A stretch of DNA of 48,762 nt from an uncultured Prochlorococcus sp. (lineage in GTDB: Bacteria; Cyanobacteriota; Cyanobacteriia; PCC-6307; Cyanobiaceae), in assembly GCA_902558895.1 (NCBI GenBank), contig CACEFS010000007.1, positions 1 to 48,762 of the forward strand. Reading direction: 5' to 3'. Below are positions 26,027 to 36,335 of the stretch, piece by piece. Position 1 is the first letter of the stretch, and each line of letters begins with the position of its first letter. Both the position numbers and the translations under genes were made by a program. The notes beneath the pieces were generated by a model. It did no database searches. It was not told the origin of the DNA and saw only the letters and a program-made list of their open reading frames with translations.

Positions 26027-27469
26027 ATGGTTAACGAAAATTTAGTTAAAGATGTAGTAAAGGAACCTTACAAATATGGTTTCGTTACAGATATTGAAAC
26101 AGAAAAAATTGCAAAGGGATTGAATGAGGACATAATAAGACTTATTTCACAAAAAAAAGAAGAGCCAAAATACCTTCTTGATTTTAGATTAAAAGCTTTT
26201 AAAAAATGGCAAAAGATGGATGAACCTGATTGGGCGGGATTGGGCTACAAACAAATCGATTATCAAGATATTATTTATTATTCTGCTCCCAAACAAAAAG
26301 AGAAAATTTCCAGTTTAGATGAAGTTGATCCCAAACTACTGGAGACTTTCGACAAATTGGGAATACCTCTTACTGAGCAGAAAAAACTGACAAATGTAGC
26401 AGTAGATGCAGTCTTTGATAGTGTTTCTATAGCTACAACATTTAGAGAGGAACTGGCTGAACATGGGGTTATATTTTGCTCAATCAGTGAAGCAGTAAAA
26501 AATCACTCTGAATTAATTGAGAAATATTTAGGTACAGTAGTCCCAGCTAGTGATAATTATTTTGCAGCCCTAAATTCTGCTGTTTTTAGTGATGGTTCTT
26601 TTGTTTACATACCAAAAGGCGTTACTTGTCCGATGGATTTATCATCCTACTTTAGAATTAACAGTGGAGATTCTGGACAATTCGAGAGAACATTAATCAT
26701 TGCTGAAGAATCGAGTTCTGTAAGTTATCTAGAAGGCTGTACAGCGCCAATGTTTGACACAAATACCTTACACGCTGCAGTTGTGGAACTCATAGCTCTA
26801 GACGATGCCTCAATAAAGTATTCAACAGTACAAAATTGGTATGCTGGTGATGAAGAAGGTGTTGGCGGAATTTTTAATTTTGTCACTAAGAGAGGAAAAT
26901 GTTTAGGTAAGAGAAGTAAAATTAGTTGGTCTCAAGTTGAAACAGGGTCTTCAATTACATGGAAATATCCTAGCTGTCTTCTTTTAGGGGAAGAATCTGT
27001 AGGAGAATTTTATTCAGTAGCACTCACCAATAATCTTCAGCAAGCAGATACCGGCACAAAAATGATCCATATTGGCCCCAAAACCAAATCAACTATTGTT
27101 AGCAAAGGTATAAGTGCAGGTAATTCAATCAATAGCTATAGAGGCCTTGTCAAAATGGGAACAAAAGCTGCAGGATCAAGAAATTATAGTCAATGTGATT
27201 CAATGTTAATAGGGGATCAAGCTTCTGCAAATACATTTCCTTATATCAATTCTCAACAACCCAATTCTGAAATTGAGCATGAAGCAAGCACATGTAGAAT
27301 CTCTGAAGATCAACTTTTTTATCTCCAAAGTAGAGGTATAGAATTTGAGGAGGCGGTATCTATGATGGTTAGTGGTTTCTGCAGAGATGTATTTAATCAA
27401 TTACCTATGGAATTTGCTGCTGAAGCCGATAAGTTACTAGCACTTAAACTTGAGGGATCAGTAGGTTAA
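26027..27469 (+). CDS. sufB: Fe-S cluster assembly scaffold SufB
   Basis: About 480 residues. SufB is the main scaffold of the SufBC2D complex that builds Fe-S clusters, needed here for photosystem I and ferredoxin. The beta-helix core and the C-terminal SUF region are seen in [59 protein letters not shown] and [20 protein letters not shown]; the last contains the conserved Cys/Glu of the assembly site. A TTG at 26018 would add three residues; the ATG at 26027 is more likely. It heads the operon, 21 bases before sufC. Confidence 0.95.
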   Translation: MVNENLVKDVVKEPYKYGFVTDIETEKIAKGLNEDIIRLISQKKEEPKYLLDFRLKAFKKWQKMDEPDWAGLGYKQIDYQDIIYYSAPKQKEKISSLDEVDPKLLETFDKLGIPLTEQKKLTNVAVDAVFDSVSIATTFREELAEHGVIFCSISEAVKNHSELIEKYLGTVVPASDNYFAALNSAVFSDGSFVYIPKGVTCPMDLSSYFRINSGDSGQFERTLIIAEESSSVSYLEGCTAPMFDTNTLHAAVVELIALDDASIKYSTVQNWYAGDEEGVGGIFNFVTKRGKCLGKRSKISWSQVETGSSITWKYPSCLLLGEESVGEFYSVALTNNLQQADTGTKMIHIGPKTKSTIVSKGISAGNSINSYRGLVKMGTKAAGSRNYSQCDSMLIGDQASANTFPYINSQQPNSEIEHEASTCRISEDQLFYLQSRGIEFEEAVSMMVSGFCRDVFNQLPMEFAAEADKLLALKLEGSVG

Positions 27470-27490
27470 TTAATCAATTTCTAAACTGAT

Positions 27491-28276
27491 ATGCAAAGCA
27501 AAATGAGAGAATCAGATCCAATATTAGAAGTTGAAAATCTCTTTGCATCTACTGATAATCTTCCAATTTTGAAGGGAGTTTCACTAACTGTCTATCCTGG
27601 AGAAATCCATGCCATTATGGGAAGAAATGGGTGTGGCAAAAGTACTCTTTCGAAGATCATTGCAGGTCACCCCTCGTACGATGTTACAAGTGGCGACATA
27701 AAATTTTCAGGTAAAAATATCAACTCTTTGGAGCCTGAAGAAAGATCTCAATCAGGCATTTTCCTTGGTTTTCAATATCCAATAGAAATTCCAGGCGTTA
27801 GTAATCTTGAATTTCTTAGAGTTTCAACAAATGCTAGAAGGAAATTCCTTAACAAAGAAGAATTGGATACTTTTGATTTTGAGGAATTAGTTAAAGAAAA
27901 GTTAGAACTTGTGAAAATGGATCATGCATTCCTATCAAGGAGTGTAAATCAAGGATTTTCAGGTGGTGAAAAGAAAAGAAATGAAATTCTGCAAATGGCT
28001 TTACTTGAGCCCAAGATAGCAATATTAGATGAGACCGATTCTGGACTAGATATTGATGCTCTTAGAATAGTCGCATCAGGAATTAAAAAAATATCTAATG
28101 CAAAGACAGGAATTATATTAATTACTCACTACCAAAGATTACTTGATGAAATTGAACCAACTTATGTCCACGTTATGGCAGATGGACAAATCATAAAAAC
28201 TGGTGGTAGTGATCTTGCTTTAGAACTTGAAAAAAAAGGTTATGAATGGACTGATAACTTTGTAAAAGAGACTTAA
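27491..28276 (+). CDS. sufC: Fe-S cluster assembly ATPase SufC
   Basis: A 261-residue ABC-type ATPase without membrane segments that drives SufB-SufD rearrangement. Walker A is GRNGCGKST, the Q-loop region is [14 protein letters not shown] (a SufC hallmark), the signature is [11 protein letters not shown], Walker B is [14 protein letters not shown], and the switch His is in [11 protein letters not shown] second ATG four codons in (27503) is possible, as [13 protein letters not shown] looks like a standard start. It is 4 bases upstream of sufD. Confidence 0.95.
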   Translation: MQSKMRESDPILEVENLFASTDNLPILKGVSLTVYPGEIHAIMGRNGCGKSTLSKIIAGHPSYDVTSGDIKFSGKNINSLEPEERSQSGIFLGFQYPIEIPGVSNLEFLRVSTNARRKFLNKEELDTFDFEELVKEKLELVKMDHAFLSRSVNQGFSGGEKKRNEILQMALLEPKIAILDETDSGLDIDALRIVASGIKKISNAKTGIILITHYQRLLDEIEPTYVHVMADGQIIKTGGSDLALELEKKGYEWTDNFVKET

Positions 28277-28280
28277 ACAA

Positions 28281-29498
28281 ATGGAAATTATTGAAAAAAT
28301 AAAAACTAATAAATTATTTGACAATCAAACAGAAATACAAAAAATCTGTCTTCATAAATTACAATCAAGTCCCTTACCTAATCCTAAAAGTGAATTATGG
28401 AGACTTTCAAATAAATCAAAATTTTCCAAATTTTTAAACTACTCGGTTAATCAAAAAAATCCAAAATTTGATATACCTTATCCAGAAAGTTCTCAAAATA
28501 CTATTCGATTTATAATTGGTGAAAATTGCCAGACTAAATTAATAAAAGAAAACTATTCAATACAGCAATTAAGTGAAGATGAATTAAATAAATATATCAA
28601 AGAACAGATAGCTTGTTTTGATCAAAACGAAAATTGGAGTGACCTACTAAATCTTTCTTTAAGTTCTACAAAGAATTTCTTGGCATTAAAAATAAATGGA
28701 TCAAAGATCCCTCCTATTGAAATTTTTAGTCATGGATCAAGTAATTCTTTAAACGCAAAAACCCTCGTAATATTTTTAGAAAAGAATTGCGATATTGAAT
28801 TATTACAGGTAAATCTTGGGAAAGAAAACTCTTCATTATCCCAGTCAACATTTTTTTTATTAGAAGAAAATAGTTCCATAAATCATGGTGTTGTTTCTTA
28901 CGGTGAAAATAGATCAAATTTACTAAATTCTCTTAATGTAATTCAACAACAAAATAGCGAATATAACTTAGGCTCCTTACATTTCAAATTCAATTATGCA
29001 AGATTTGAAATTAGTATTAAACAATCTTCAGGCAACGCTAAAACTAATATCAAGGGTATGCAAATAACCAAAAAAGATGAACAAATTTCTACTTATACAA
29101 AAATAAACTTTAATGGTCCAAATGGATTTCTAGATCAAATAAACAAATCACTTGCTGACGATGAATCACATGCAATTTTTGAAGGTTCGATCATAGTACC
29201 AAAAATTGCCCAGAAGACTGATGCTTCTCAATTAAGCAGAAATTTACTGTTATCAAATCACGCACAAATAGATACCAAACCTCAATTAGAAATAATTGCT
29301 GATGATGTCAAATGCAAACACGGAGCAACAATTTCGCAATTAAATGAAGAAGAACTTTTTTATATGCGAACAAGAGGGATCACATTACTAGAAGCAAGTA
29401 AACTACAATTAAGTTCTTACTTTCAAGAAATAATTTCATTTATTCCCGTTTCAAAAGATAGATGGGATTTGCTTGAAAAACTTTTAAATGAGAATTAA
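28281..29498 (+). CDS. sufD: Fe-S cluster assembly protein SufD
   Basis: A 405-residue paralogue of SufB and its partner in SufBC2D. The N-terminal part is divergent (ELWRLSNKSKFSKFL), the middle forms a beta-helix, and the C-terminus has the family-wide block AQIDTKPQLEIIADDVKCKH and GATISQLNEEELFYMRTRGI with the conserved Cys-Lys-His triplet. The stop TAA and the sufS ATG share one base (TAATG at 29496-29500), so the genes are coupled. Confidence 0.95.
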   Translation: MEIIEKIKTNKLFDNQTEIQKICLHKLQSSPLPNPKSELWRLSNKSKFSKFLNYSVNQKNPKFDIPYPESSQNTIRFIIGENCQTKLIKENYSIQQLSEDELNKYIKEQIACFDQNENWSDLLNLSLSSTKNFLALKINGSKIPPIEIFSHGSSNSLNAKTLVIFLEKNCDIELLQVNLGKENSSLSQSTFFLLEENSSINHGVVSYGENRSNLLNSLNVIQQQNSEYNLGSLHFKFNYARFEISIKQSSGNAKTNIKGMQITKKDEQISTYTKINFNGPNGFLDQINKSLADDESHAIFEGSIIVPKIAQKTDASQLSRNLLLSNHAQIDTKPQLEIIADDVKCKHGATISQLNEEELFYMRTRGITLLEASKLQLSSYFQEIISFIPVSKDRWDLLEKLLNEN

Positions 29499-30751
29499 TG
29501 GAAACGATTAAAAATTTTCCTGAAATAACTAAGAAAGACTTTCCTCTTTTAAATAAGCAATTAAAAAGTAATGCGCAAATCATTTATTTAGACCACGCTG
29601 CAACCACTCAAAAACCAATTCAAGTCTTAAAAAAAATAGATGAATACTATAGAAACTTTAATGCCAATGTACATAGAGGGGCGCATCAATTAAGCGCTAA
29701 AGCAACAGAAGAATTTGAAAATGCAAGATATTTAATTAGCAAATATATAAAAGCAAATTCAGCAAAAGAAATTATTTTCACAAGAAATGCTACTGAAGCA
29801 ATCAATCTAGCGGCCAGATCATGGGGTGAATCCTCATTAAAAGAAAACGATGAAATTCTCTTATCAATAATGGAGCATCATAGCAATATTGTTCCGTGGC
29901 AAATGGTCGCAGCAAAAAATAAATGCCAATTAAAATTTATTGGTATAGATAAAAATGGGAAATTAGATATAGAAGATTTTAAATCAAAACTAACATCTAG
30001 AACTAAGCTTGTTAGCCTTGTACATGTTAGTAATACTCTAGGTTGCTGTAATCCAATCAAAGAAATAACTAAATTAGCTAAACAAAAGGGATCTTTAGTA
30101 TTAATAGACGCATGTCAGAGTTTGGCGCATCAAAAACTGGATGTAAGTGATCTTGAAATAGATTTTTTAGCAGGTTCAGGACATAAACTTTGCGGTCCAA
30201 CAGGTATTGGTTTCCTCTGGTCAAGAGAAGAAATACTAGAAAAAATTCCTCCTCTATTTGGAGGTGGCGAAATGATTCAAGATGTTTTTGAAGAGACAAG
30301 TACTTGGGCCGAGCTACCACATAAATTTGAAGCTGGAACTCCAGCCATTGCGGAAGCGATAGGTCTAGCAGAAGCAATAAATTATATAAACACAATTGGA
30401 CTGAATGAAATTCATGAATATGAAAAGACCATAACTAAATATTTATTTGAAAAATTAAATCAAGTAGAAAATATTGAAATTATAGGTCCATCGCCGGAGA
30501 TAGATCCAGATAGAGCATCACTTGCCACCTTTTATATCAAAAATATACATTCAAACGATATTGCTGAAATTCTTGATTCAAAAGGAATTTGCATCAGAAG
30601 TGGTCATCATTGCTGTCAACCTCTTCACAGATATATTGGAATTAAATCAACTGCTAGAATAAGCATGAATTTCACAACAAATAAGGAAGAAATTGATCTA
30701 TTTATAGAAAAATTAAAAGATACTATCGATTTTCTAAAAATCAATTCTTAA
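29498..30751 (+). CDS. sufS: cysteine desulfurase SufS
   Basis: A 417-residue PLP enzyme that takes sulfur from cysteine for the Suf system. The PLP-binding lysine is K230 in AGSGHKLCGPTG, and the persulfide cysteine is C372 in RSGHHCCQP. LDHAATTQKP and MEHHSNIVPW are typical of the SufS/CsdB (group II) desulfurases. A second Cys directly after C372 is normal in plant and cyanobacterial enzymes as far as I recall. No SufE gene is adjacent. Its last bases overlap the convergent S9 peptidase by 4. Confidence 0.95.
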   Translation: METIKNFPEITKKDFPLLNKQLKSNAQIIYLDHAATTQKPIQVLKKIDEYYRNFNANVHRGAHQLSAKATEEFENARYLISKYIKANSAKEIIFTRNATEAINLAARSWGESSLKENDEILLSIMEHHSNIVPWQMVAAKNKCQLKFIGIDKNGKLDIEDFKSKLTSRTKLVSLVHVSNTLGCCNPIKEITKLAKQKGSLVLIDACQSLAHQKLDVSDLEIDFLAGSGHKLCGPTGIGFLWSREEILEKIPPLFGGGEMIQDVFEETSTWAELPHKFEAGTPAIAEAIGLAEAINYINTIGLNEIHEYEKTITKYLFEKLNQVENIEIIGPSPEIDPDRASLATFYIKNIHSNDIAEILDSKGICIRSGHHCCQPLHRYIGIKSTARISMNFTTNKEEIDLFIEKLKDTIDFLKINS

Positions 30752-32673
30752 ATATTCAAAGCATTTTTTAAAAATTCTTGAGATTTTTGCATTACTAATT
30801 CTTTAGTTTCAATATTTTTAAACCCATGCCCTTCGTTTTCAAAAAACATAACTTCTGAGTATTTATTATTCTTAATCAAAATTTCTTGAATTTTTAGAGT
30901 TTGTTTATACGAAATAACTTTATCTTTTTTTCCATGAAACAATAAGATAGGTTTTTTTATTTTGTAAATGTTATTTATTGGCGATCTATTTATATAATCA
31001 CCAAGATTTTTTTCATAATTTCCTACCAAATAATTTAAATAATCTTTTTCGAACCTATGCGTGTTGTAATGCATATCCTTCAAATCTAGAACAGGATATT
31101 TACAAATTGCAGCTGTAAATATAGACCCATATAATAAACAATTCAGAGCAGTTAATCCACCAGCACTATTACCAAAAATTACCACCTTCTCACTATCAAC
31201 AAGATCTGATTTGATTAATTCAATAGCTAGTGCTTTGCAATCATAAGAATCAACAATCCCCCACTTAAGATTTAATCTATCTCTATATGATTTACCAAAT
31301 CCTGATGATCCTCCATAATTGACTTCAGCAACAAAAAATCCCTTCGAGGACCAATATTGAACTTCTGAATTGTAAGATCCATCAAAAGCTGAAGTGGGTC
31401 CACTATGAGCTCTAATAAGAAGTGGTGGCTTTATAAAATTATCTACAAGCGGTTTATACAGAAAAGAATGAGTAATTTTATCTTCAAAACCTTTAAACCA
31501 AAATGTTTCAGGTTTGGAAGAATTCTCTATATGATCAATATATATCTGATCAGAAAAATTTGATAAAACTTTTTTTGCAAAATCAATTTCAAGCACAATT
31601 CCCAAAAAATCAGGTCCATATCCTTTTAAAAGAACTTTATTCCCAAAAACACTGAAATCACTTATTGAGGTAAAAGGAGTAGAAAATTCTTTAACTAAGA
31701 CAAGATCTATATATTGTTCCACTATTAAACTATTTTCTTTTTTTGCTATACAAAATAAATTTTTTATAGCCCCTGCAAAGAATGTTATTCCCGAGACCCA
31801 TTGTGGTATTCCATATTCAATCAAATTTCTCTCTATTCTTTTCTTTATAAGAATATTCTCAATTTCACTAACATCTAAAAACAATAAGTTCCACCATCCA
31901 GAACTATCCTCAGAGCATACTAAAAGTGTTTCACTTATCCAATAAGGTTGAAAAAAAGAAACGTTTTTTTTGGCATTGATCAGCTTATTTGAGAATTTTT
32001 TTAATTTTTTTATCTCTCCATCTATGTCTATTTGAGCAAAAAACAGATCATTTTTCTCCCAGGGCATGTACGGAGAATCCCACTCTATCCAAGAAAGTAA
32101 GTTAGAAGAAGTATTAGAAGATAATTCTGCCGCGAAATTTTTAAACTTTTTTATTCTATGAATATCTTGTTTGGTTTTTTTTAGGTTTAAAGAAAATAAA
32201 TAATCTCTATTATTTATTTCGCAAATACCATACAAAAAAAAATTTTCAGCAATAACAAATGAAGAATCGAAATTTCCCTCAATTGATTTAGATAATTGTC
32301 TAGATTCTTGGACTGAATCAAGATACTTATTTTGGCCTCTATCATTTGACGCTGCCTCTATAAAAATTTGAAACCACAATGCCTTTGTCAACTGGTCAAT
32401 CCATATCAAATAAAAATTATTTTTAAACTCTATACACCGATAAGATTTACCACCATATCCGTGAAAATTATTTTTAATTTTATATTTTTTACTAGTTAAT
32501 TTTTGAGGCAATGCATCTTTACAATTAAATGGTCTTGCAAAAATGGCATTTTCATTTTGATTTTCGTCAACAACATCAATCCAAAAAATAATATCCCTTA
32601 TAACAGTTAATTCCTTAAAAGCTTTTTTTTTAGATTGAGTTTGCACAACTTTTAAATTATCATTATTGCTCAT
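30748..32673 (-). CDS. S9-family serine peptidase (prolyl oligopeptidase-like)
   Basis: A 641-residue protein with an N-terminal beta-propeller-like region (several W-rich repeats, such as LSWIEWDSPYMPW and LVCSEDSSGWWNL, which occur in propeller blades) and a C-terminal alpha/beta-hydrolase. The triad is S503 in GNSAGGLTAL, D584 in GKKDKVIS and H616 in NEGHGF. This fits the DPP4/acylaminoacyl-peptidase group that cleaves peptides with or without acylation; the natural substrate is unknown. No signal peptide, so probably cytoplasmic. ATG at 32673, divergent from def. Confidence 0.9.
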   Translation of the reverse strand: MSNNDNLKVVQTQSKKKAFKELTVIRDIIFWIDVVDENQNENAIFARPFNCKDALPQKLTSKKYKIKNNFHGYGGKSYRCIEFKNNFYLIWIDQLTKALWFQIFIEAASNDRGQNKYLDSVQESRQLSKSIEGNFDSSFVIAENFFLYGICEINNRDYLFSLNLKKTKQDIHRIKKFKNFAAELSSNTSSNLLSWIEWDSPYMPWEKNDLFFAQIDIDGEIKKLKKFSNKLINAKKNVSFFQPYWISETLLVCSEDSSGWWNLLFLDVSEIENILIKKRIERNLIEYGIPQWVSGITFFAGAIKNLFCIAKKENSLIVEQYIDLVLVKEFSTPFTSISDFSVFGNKVLLKGYGPDFLGIVLEIDFAKKVLSNFSDQIYIDHIENSSKPETFWFKGFEDKITHSFLYKPLVDNFIKPPLLIRAHSGPTSAFDGSYNSEVQYWSSKGFFVAEVNYGGSSGFGKSYRDRLNLKWGIVDSYDCKALAIELIKSDLVDSEKVVIFGNSAGGLTALNCLLYGSIFTAAICKYPVLDLKDMHYNTHRFEKDYLNYLVGNYEKNLGDYINRSPINNIYKIKKPILLFHGKKDKVISYKQTLKIQEILIKNNKYSEVMFFENEGHGFKNIETKELVMQKSQEFLKNALNI

Positions 32674-32751
32674 TTATAAAAACTATTAAGAAAGTAAATT
32701 AAAGTGCTAGTATTTTTATAGCTAAACTCTCAATTAAAAACTTTTCTTAAC

Positions 32752-33357
32752 GTGGCAAACCATTTTTCACAACTTGCAAAAAAGTCAAGAACAAATGAAA
32801 GCTCACAAATAATTGCAAAAGAACAAACAGGTAAGCCATCTCTAGACATTTATAAACTTGGTGATGATGTATTAAGACATAATTCCAAAAGAATAACTAA
32901 GGTTGACGAATCGATTAGAAAACTTGCTAGAGAAATGCTCCAAAGCATGTATGCAGCTAAAGGAATTGGTCTTGCCGCACCACAAATTGGTATCAATAAA
33001 GAACTTCTTGTCATAGATGTAAATTTTGAAGATTCAGCAGCAGAGCCTTTAATATTAATCAATCCAGAAATTACCGACTTTGGAACAACCCTAAATTCAT
33101 ACGAAGAAGGCTGCTTGAGTATACCTGGGGTCTATTTAAATGTAGTAAGACCATCCACTATAAAATTAAAATTTAGAGATGAAATGGGGAGACCACGTAA
33201 AATGAAGGCTGATGGACTGCTAGCTAGGTGTATTCAACACGAAATGGATCACTTAAACGGAATACTATTTGTTGATAGAGTTACATCAAGAGATGATTTG
33301 AACAAAGAACTTATAAAGGAAGGGTTTAACGAAAAAGACGTAATTTCCATTAATTAA
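32752..33357 (+). CDS. def: peptide deformylase
   Basis: A 201-residue metalloenzyme that removes the formyl group from nascent proteins. All three motifs are present: GIGLAAPQIG (motif 1), EGCLSIPG (motif 2, metal-binding Cys) and QHEMDHLNG (motif 3, HExDH). An N-terminal extension of about 25 polar residues precedes the usual DIYKLGDDVLR start. The start is GTG at 32752. The HIT gene begins 4 bases after its stop, so both are likely co-translated. Confidence 0.95.
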   Translation: MANHFSQLAKKSRTNESSQIIAKEQTGKPSLDIYKLGDDVLRHNSKRITKVDESIRKLAREMLQSMYAAKGIGLAAPQIGINKELLVIDVNFEDSAAEPLILINPEITDFGTTLNSYEEGCLSIPGVYLNVVRPSTIKLKFRDEMGRPRKMKADGLLARCIQHEMDHLNGILFVDRVTSRDDLNKELIKEGFNEKDVISIN

Positions 33358-33361
33358 TCTA

Positions 33362-33703
33362 ATGCCTGAAACTACAATTTTTCAAAAAATAATTAACGAA
33401 GAAATACCTTGCGATAAGCTTTATGAAGATGAGTTTTGTGTTGCGTTTAATGATATCCAAGCGCAAGCACCAGTACATTTTTTAGTGATTCCAAAAAAGC
33501 CAATTATTAGCTTATTAGATTGTATTGAAGAAGAAACGAATTTATTAGGTCATTTACTTTATGTGGGTAGCAAAATAGCTAAATCAAAAAATTTAACTAA
33601 TTGGAGAACAGTAATTAATACTGGAGCAGAATCAGGACAAACAGTTTTTCATTTACATATTCATTTTTTATCTGGAAGAAAAATGCGTTGGCCCCCAGGT
33701 TAA
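33362..33703 (+). CDS. HIT-family (HINT-like) nucleotide hydrolase or transferase
   Basis: A 113-residue protein with the histidine triad HLHIHFL near the C-terminus, and typical blocks IFQKIINEEIPCDKLYEDE, FNDIQAQAPVHFLVIPKKP and NTGAESGQTVFH. HINT proteins hydrolyse AMP-lysine or AMP-N and other purine phosphoramidates. It starts 4 bases after def. ATG at 33362. Confidence 0.92.
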   Translation: MPETTIFQKIINEEIPCDKLYEDEFCVAFNDIQAQAPVHFLVIPKKPIISLLDCIEEETNLLGHLLYVGSKIAKSKNLTNWRTVINTGAESGQTVFHLHIHFLSGRKMRWPPG

Positions 33704-33749
33704 AACTCTCGAAAGAAATGTTAATGGGTTATAAATAAGTAAAAACAAA

Positions 33750-34028
33750 ATGAATACTCCAGATTCCTTAAATACAGAATCCAAAAATTTATTCAATTTA
33801 ATCTCAAAAAATTGGGAAGAGCTAGACGACTCACTTAAAATTAAGCTTGTAAAAATTTGGAGCGTTTTAACTTATAAATGGCAATTACAAATTTTATTTA
33901 ATCTACCTTTTCTTTTATGGTGGATATTAGATAAATCTTTTCCAAAAGTTCATGAATTTGATACCACAATTTTGAATTATTTAAATTTACCGGACTGGGC
34001 ACTTTCATTTATTGGCTTTAGTCAATAG
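33750..34028 (+). CDS. hypothetical protein with one membrane span, 92 residues
   Basis: A 92-residue acidic-to-neutral protein, N-terminal half soluble (LFNLISKNWEELDDSLK), then one hydrophobic segment (QILFNLPFLLWWILD) and an aromatic C-terminus (LPDWALSFIGFSQ). No family recognised. It lies 46 bases after the HIT gene and 41 bases before an ABC transporter gene on the same strand; it may be a small partner of that transporter, but nothing proves it. Confidence 0.6.
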   Translation: MNTPDSLNTESKNLFNLISKNWEELDDSLKIKLVKIWSVLTYKWQLQILFNLPFLLWWILDKSFPKVHEFDTTILNYLNLPDWALSFIGFSQ

Positions 34029-34069
34029 ACTGCTAAAAGTTATAATTATCTTATAAAACTAGTAGAGTA

Positions 34070-36052
34070 ATGAATAAATCATTTAACAATAAATCCAAAA
34101 TACTGTACCAATTACAAAAATTAAGGAAGCTATCTCAGCCATTTTTTCTTCCCATAGATCAATGTAATGGATTTCAATTCATATGGCTTTTGATTTCACT
34201 TTTATTTTGTGTTGGTGGAGTAGTACTTGTTGGTCTTACAGGAATAATCAGTTTTTTTGAAAGCTTTAAACCAATTTTTCTTGAAAAATATTTCGGAGGT
34301 GTAGTAAGTACTGTCAATTCAATTTGGGCTGGTAGCTGGGGATTGCTTTTCTCTGCTTTATTTCTAATTGGGTCAGGCAGTTTTTTTAGCTTAAGACGTC
34401 AATTAAAAAACCGTAGATGGTTACATTGGTTATTCCTTGCGATAATTGTATTAATGCTTTTAGCTGTAAACGGAATAAATGCAGGTATTGGATTCATAGC
34501 GAGAGATTTAACAAATGCTTTGGTAGAAAAACAAGAAGATGGGTTTTATCGGATCTTGGGGATTTACGCTTGTTGTTTCGTTGTGGCTCTACCAATACGT
34601 GTTTCCCAAATATTTTTTACATATAAATTAGGAATAATTTGGAGAGAATGGCTTTCAAAAAGTTTAGTCAAAGATTATATGACTAATAAAGCTTATTACC
34701 AATTAAATCCCAATGATGAAGAACAAACCGATGTAGATAATCCTGATCAAAGAATCACAGATGATACCCGAGCTTTTACCGGCCAAAGTCTCTCTTTCAC
34801 ATTAGGTATTTTTGATGCCCTACTAACATTTTCACTTAATATCCTTATTTTATGGAGTATTAGTACAACACTTACTTTTTCTTTATTTGGTTACGCTGCA
34901 TTTGCAACTTCTATACTTTTAATTGCTGGAAAAAATCTTGTAAAGATTGACTTTGATCAACTTAGATATGAAGCAGATTTTCGATATGGCTTAGTACATA
35001 TTAGAGATAATGCTGAATCAATAGCCTTTTACTCTGGCGAGAATCCTGAGCGAAGTGAAACTGAAAGACGCTTAGGGGAAGTGGTGAGAAACTTTAATTT
35101 ACTGATTATATGGAGAGTAATAATCGACGTCATGAGAAGATCCATTAATTATGCTGGAAATTTCTTTCCATATTTAATAATGGCAATCCCTTACTTTAAA
35201 GGTGATATTGATTATGGACGCTTTATTCAGGCGAGCTTTGCATTTGGAATGGTTGAAGGTTCGTTATTTTTCATTGTTAATCAAATCGAAGAACTTGCAA
35301 AATTTACTGCTGGTATTGGCAGATTAGAAGGATTCCAATCAAAAGTTGAATCCATTAGTCAAACCAGTCCAACAAGCAATCAAAACGTTATTTCAGATTA
35401 CCCCTCAATCCTTATTAATAATGCTGACCTTTGCCCACCAGGATCAAATAAAACAATAATTAAAAATTTAAATTTAAGCATAGACAATAATCAATCACTT
35501 TTGGTTGTAGGACCATCTGGGTGCGGGAAAACATCTTTACTAAGAATGATTAGTGGTTTATGGGAACCTAATCAGGGAGCAATTAAAAAACCAAAAATAG
35601 GTGAATTATTATTCATACCTCAAAAACCATATATGTTACTTGGTTCTTTAAGGGAACAATTATGTTATCCCACAGAAGTTAAGAAATTTAGTGATGAACA
35701 TCTTACTTCTGTACTTCATGAAGTAAATTTAAAAACCTTAGTGGATCGGTATCCTAATCTTGATATCAAACAAGATTGGCCACGAATTCTTTCCCTAGGC
35801 GAGCAACAAAGATTGGCTTTTGCAAGACTCTTACTAAATTCTCCAAGATTTGCAGTACTTGATGAAGCAACAAGTGCTTTAGATATTAACACTGAAAAAA
35901 GACTATATAGTTTACTAAAGGAACGAGAACTTTCTCTTATTAGTGTTGGACATAGACCTAGCTTAAAAGATTTTCACGAGAATATTTTAGAATTAAATGG
36001 AAAAGGAGAATGGAAATTATTGACTTCTGATAAGTATAATTTTAAGGATTAA
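34070..36052 (+). CDS. ABC transporter of the SbmA/BacA-ABCD type (membrane domain fused to ATPase)
   Basis: A 660-residue half-transporter: six or so membrane spans in the first about 430 residues, then an ATPase domain with Walker A GPSGCGKTS, signature LSLGEQQRLAFARLL (Ser-Leu-Gly variant) and Walker B FAVLDEATSALD. The membrane part contains YYQLNPNDEEQTDVDNPDQRI and EADFRYGLVHIRDNAESIAFY, family marks of SbmA/BacA and of peroxisomal ABCD transporters. Members move peptides, vitamin B12 or very-long-chain fatty acids; the substrate here is unknown. It starts at ATG 34070 and is followed 7 bases later by an Hli gene. Confidence 0.88.
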   Translation: MNKSFNNKSKILYQLQKLRKLSQPFFLPIDQCNGFQFIWLLISLLFCVGGVVLVGLTGIISFFESFKPIFLEKYFGGVVSTVNSIWAGSWGLLFSALFLIGSGSFFSLRRQLKNRRWLHWLFLAIIVLMLLAVNGINAGIGFIARDLTNALVEKQEDGFYRILGIYACCFVVALPIRVSQIFFTYKLGIIWREWLSKSLVKDYMTNKAYYQLNPNDEEQTDVDNPDQRITDDTRAFTGQSLSFTLGIFDALLTFSLNILILWSISTTLTFSLFGYAAFATSILLIAGKNLVKIDFDQLRYEADFRYGLVHIRDNAESIAFYSGENPERSETERRLGEVVRNFNLLIIWRVIIDVMRRSINYAGNFFPYLIMAIPYFKGDIDYGRFIQASFAFGMVEGSLFFIVNQIEELAKFTAGIGRLEGFQSKVESISQTSPTSNQNVISDYPSILINNADLCPPGSNKTIIKNLNLSIDNNQSLLVVGPSGCGKTSLLRMISGLWEPNQGAIKKPKIGELLFIPQKPYMLLGSLREQLCYPTEVKKFSDEHLTSVLHEVNLKTLVDRYPNLDIKQDWPRILSLGEQQRLAFARLLLNSPRFAVLDEATSALDINTEKRLYSLLKERELSLISVGHRPSLKDFHENILELNGKGEWKLLTSDKYNFKD

Positions 36053-36059
36053 CAAAAAA

Positions 36060-36335
36060 ATGAACTCTAAAGAAGAACAAACTAACTCAGAAGCCACTAA
36101 TTTAAAAAATGATAGTTTTATAGAACAGCAGAAAGATTCAAATTACATCAATGCACAAATTAGAGACAATAAATTAGATGAAAAAACTATAGAAATTAAA
36201 GATGAATATAAATTTGGATGGAGTAGTTATTCTGAAATAACTAATGGGAGATTTGCAATGATTGGCTTCCTTGCAATAATATTGATTGAATTATTTAGTA
36301 AACAATCGTTTTTAAAATGGGCAGGAATCTTATAA
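36060..36335 (+). CDS. hli: high-light-inducible protein with long N-terminal extension, 91 residues
   Basis: The C-terminal third has the Hli chlorophyll-binding helix (SEITNGRFAMIGFLAIILIE, E-x-x-N-G-R-x-A-M-x-G-F). The first 55 residues are a charged, probably disordered extension rich in Asn, Glu and Lys (EEQTNSEATNLKND), which the 48-residue Hli at 7885-8031 lacks. It starts 7 bases after the ABC transporter stop, so it is co-transcribed with it. It ends with zero bases between its stop and the convergent ycf66 stop. The extension may decide targeting or partner binding. Confidence 0.88.
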   Translation: MNSKEEQTNSEATNLKNDSFIEQQKDSNYINAQIRDNKLDEKTIEIKDEYKFGWSSYSEITNGRFAMIGFLAIILIELFSKQSFLKWAGIL

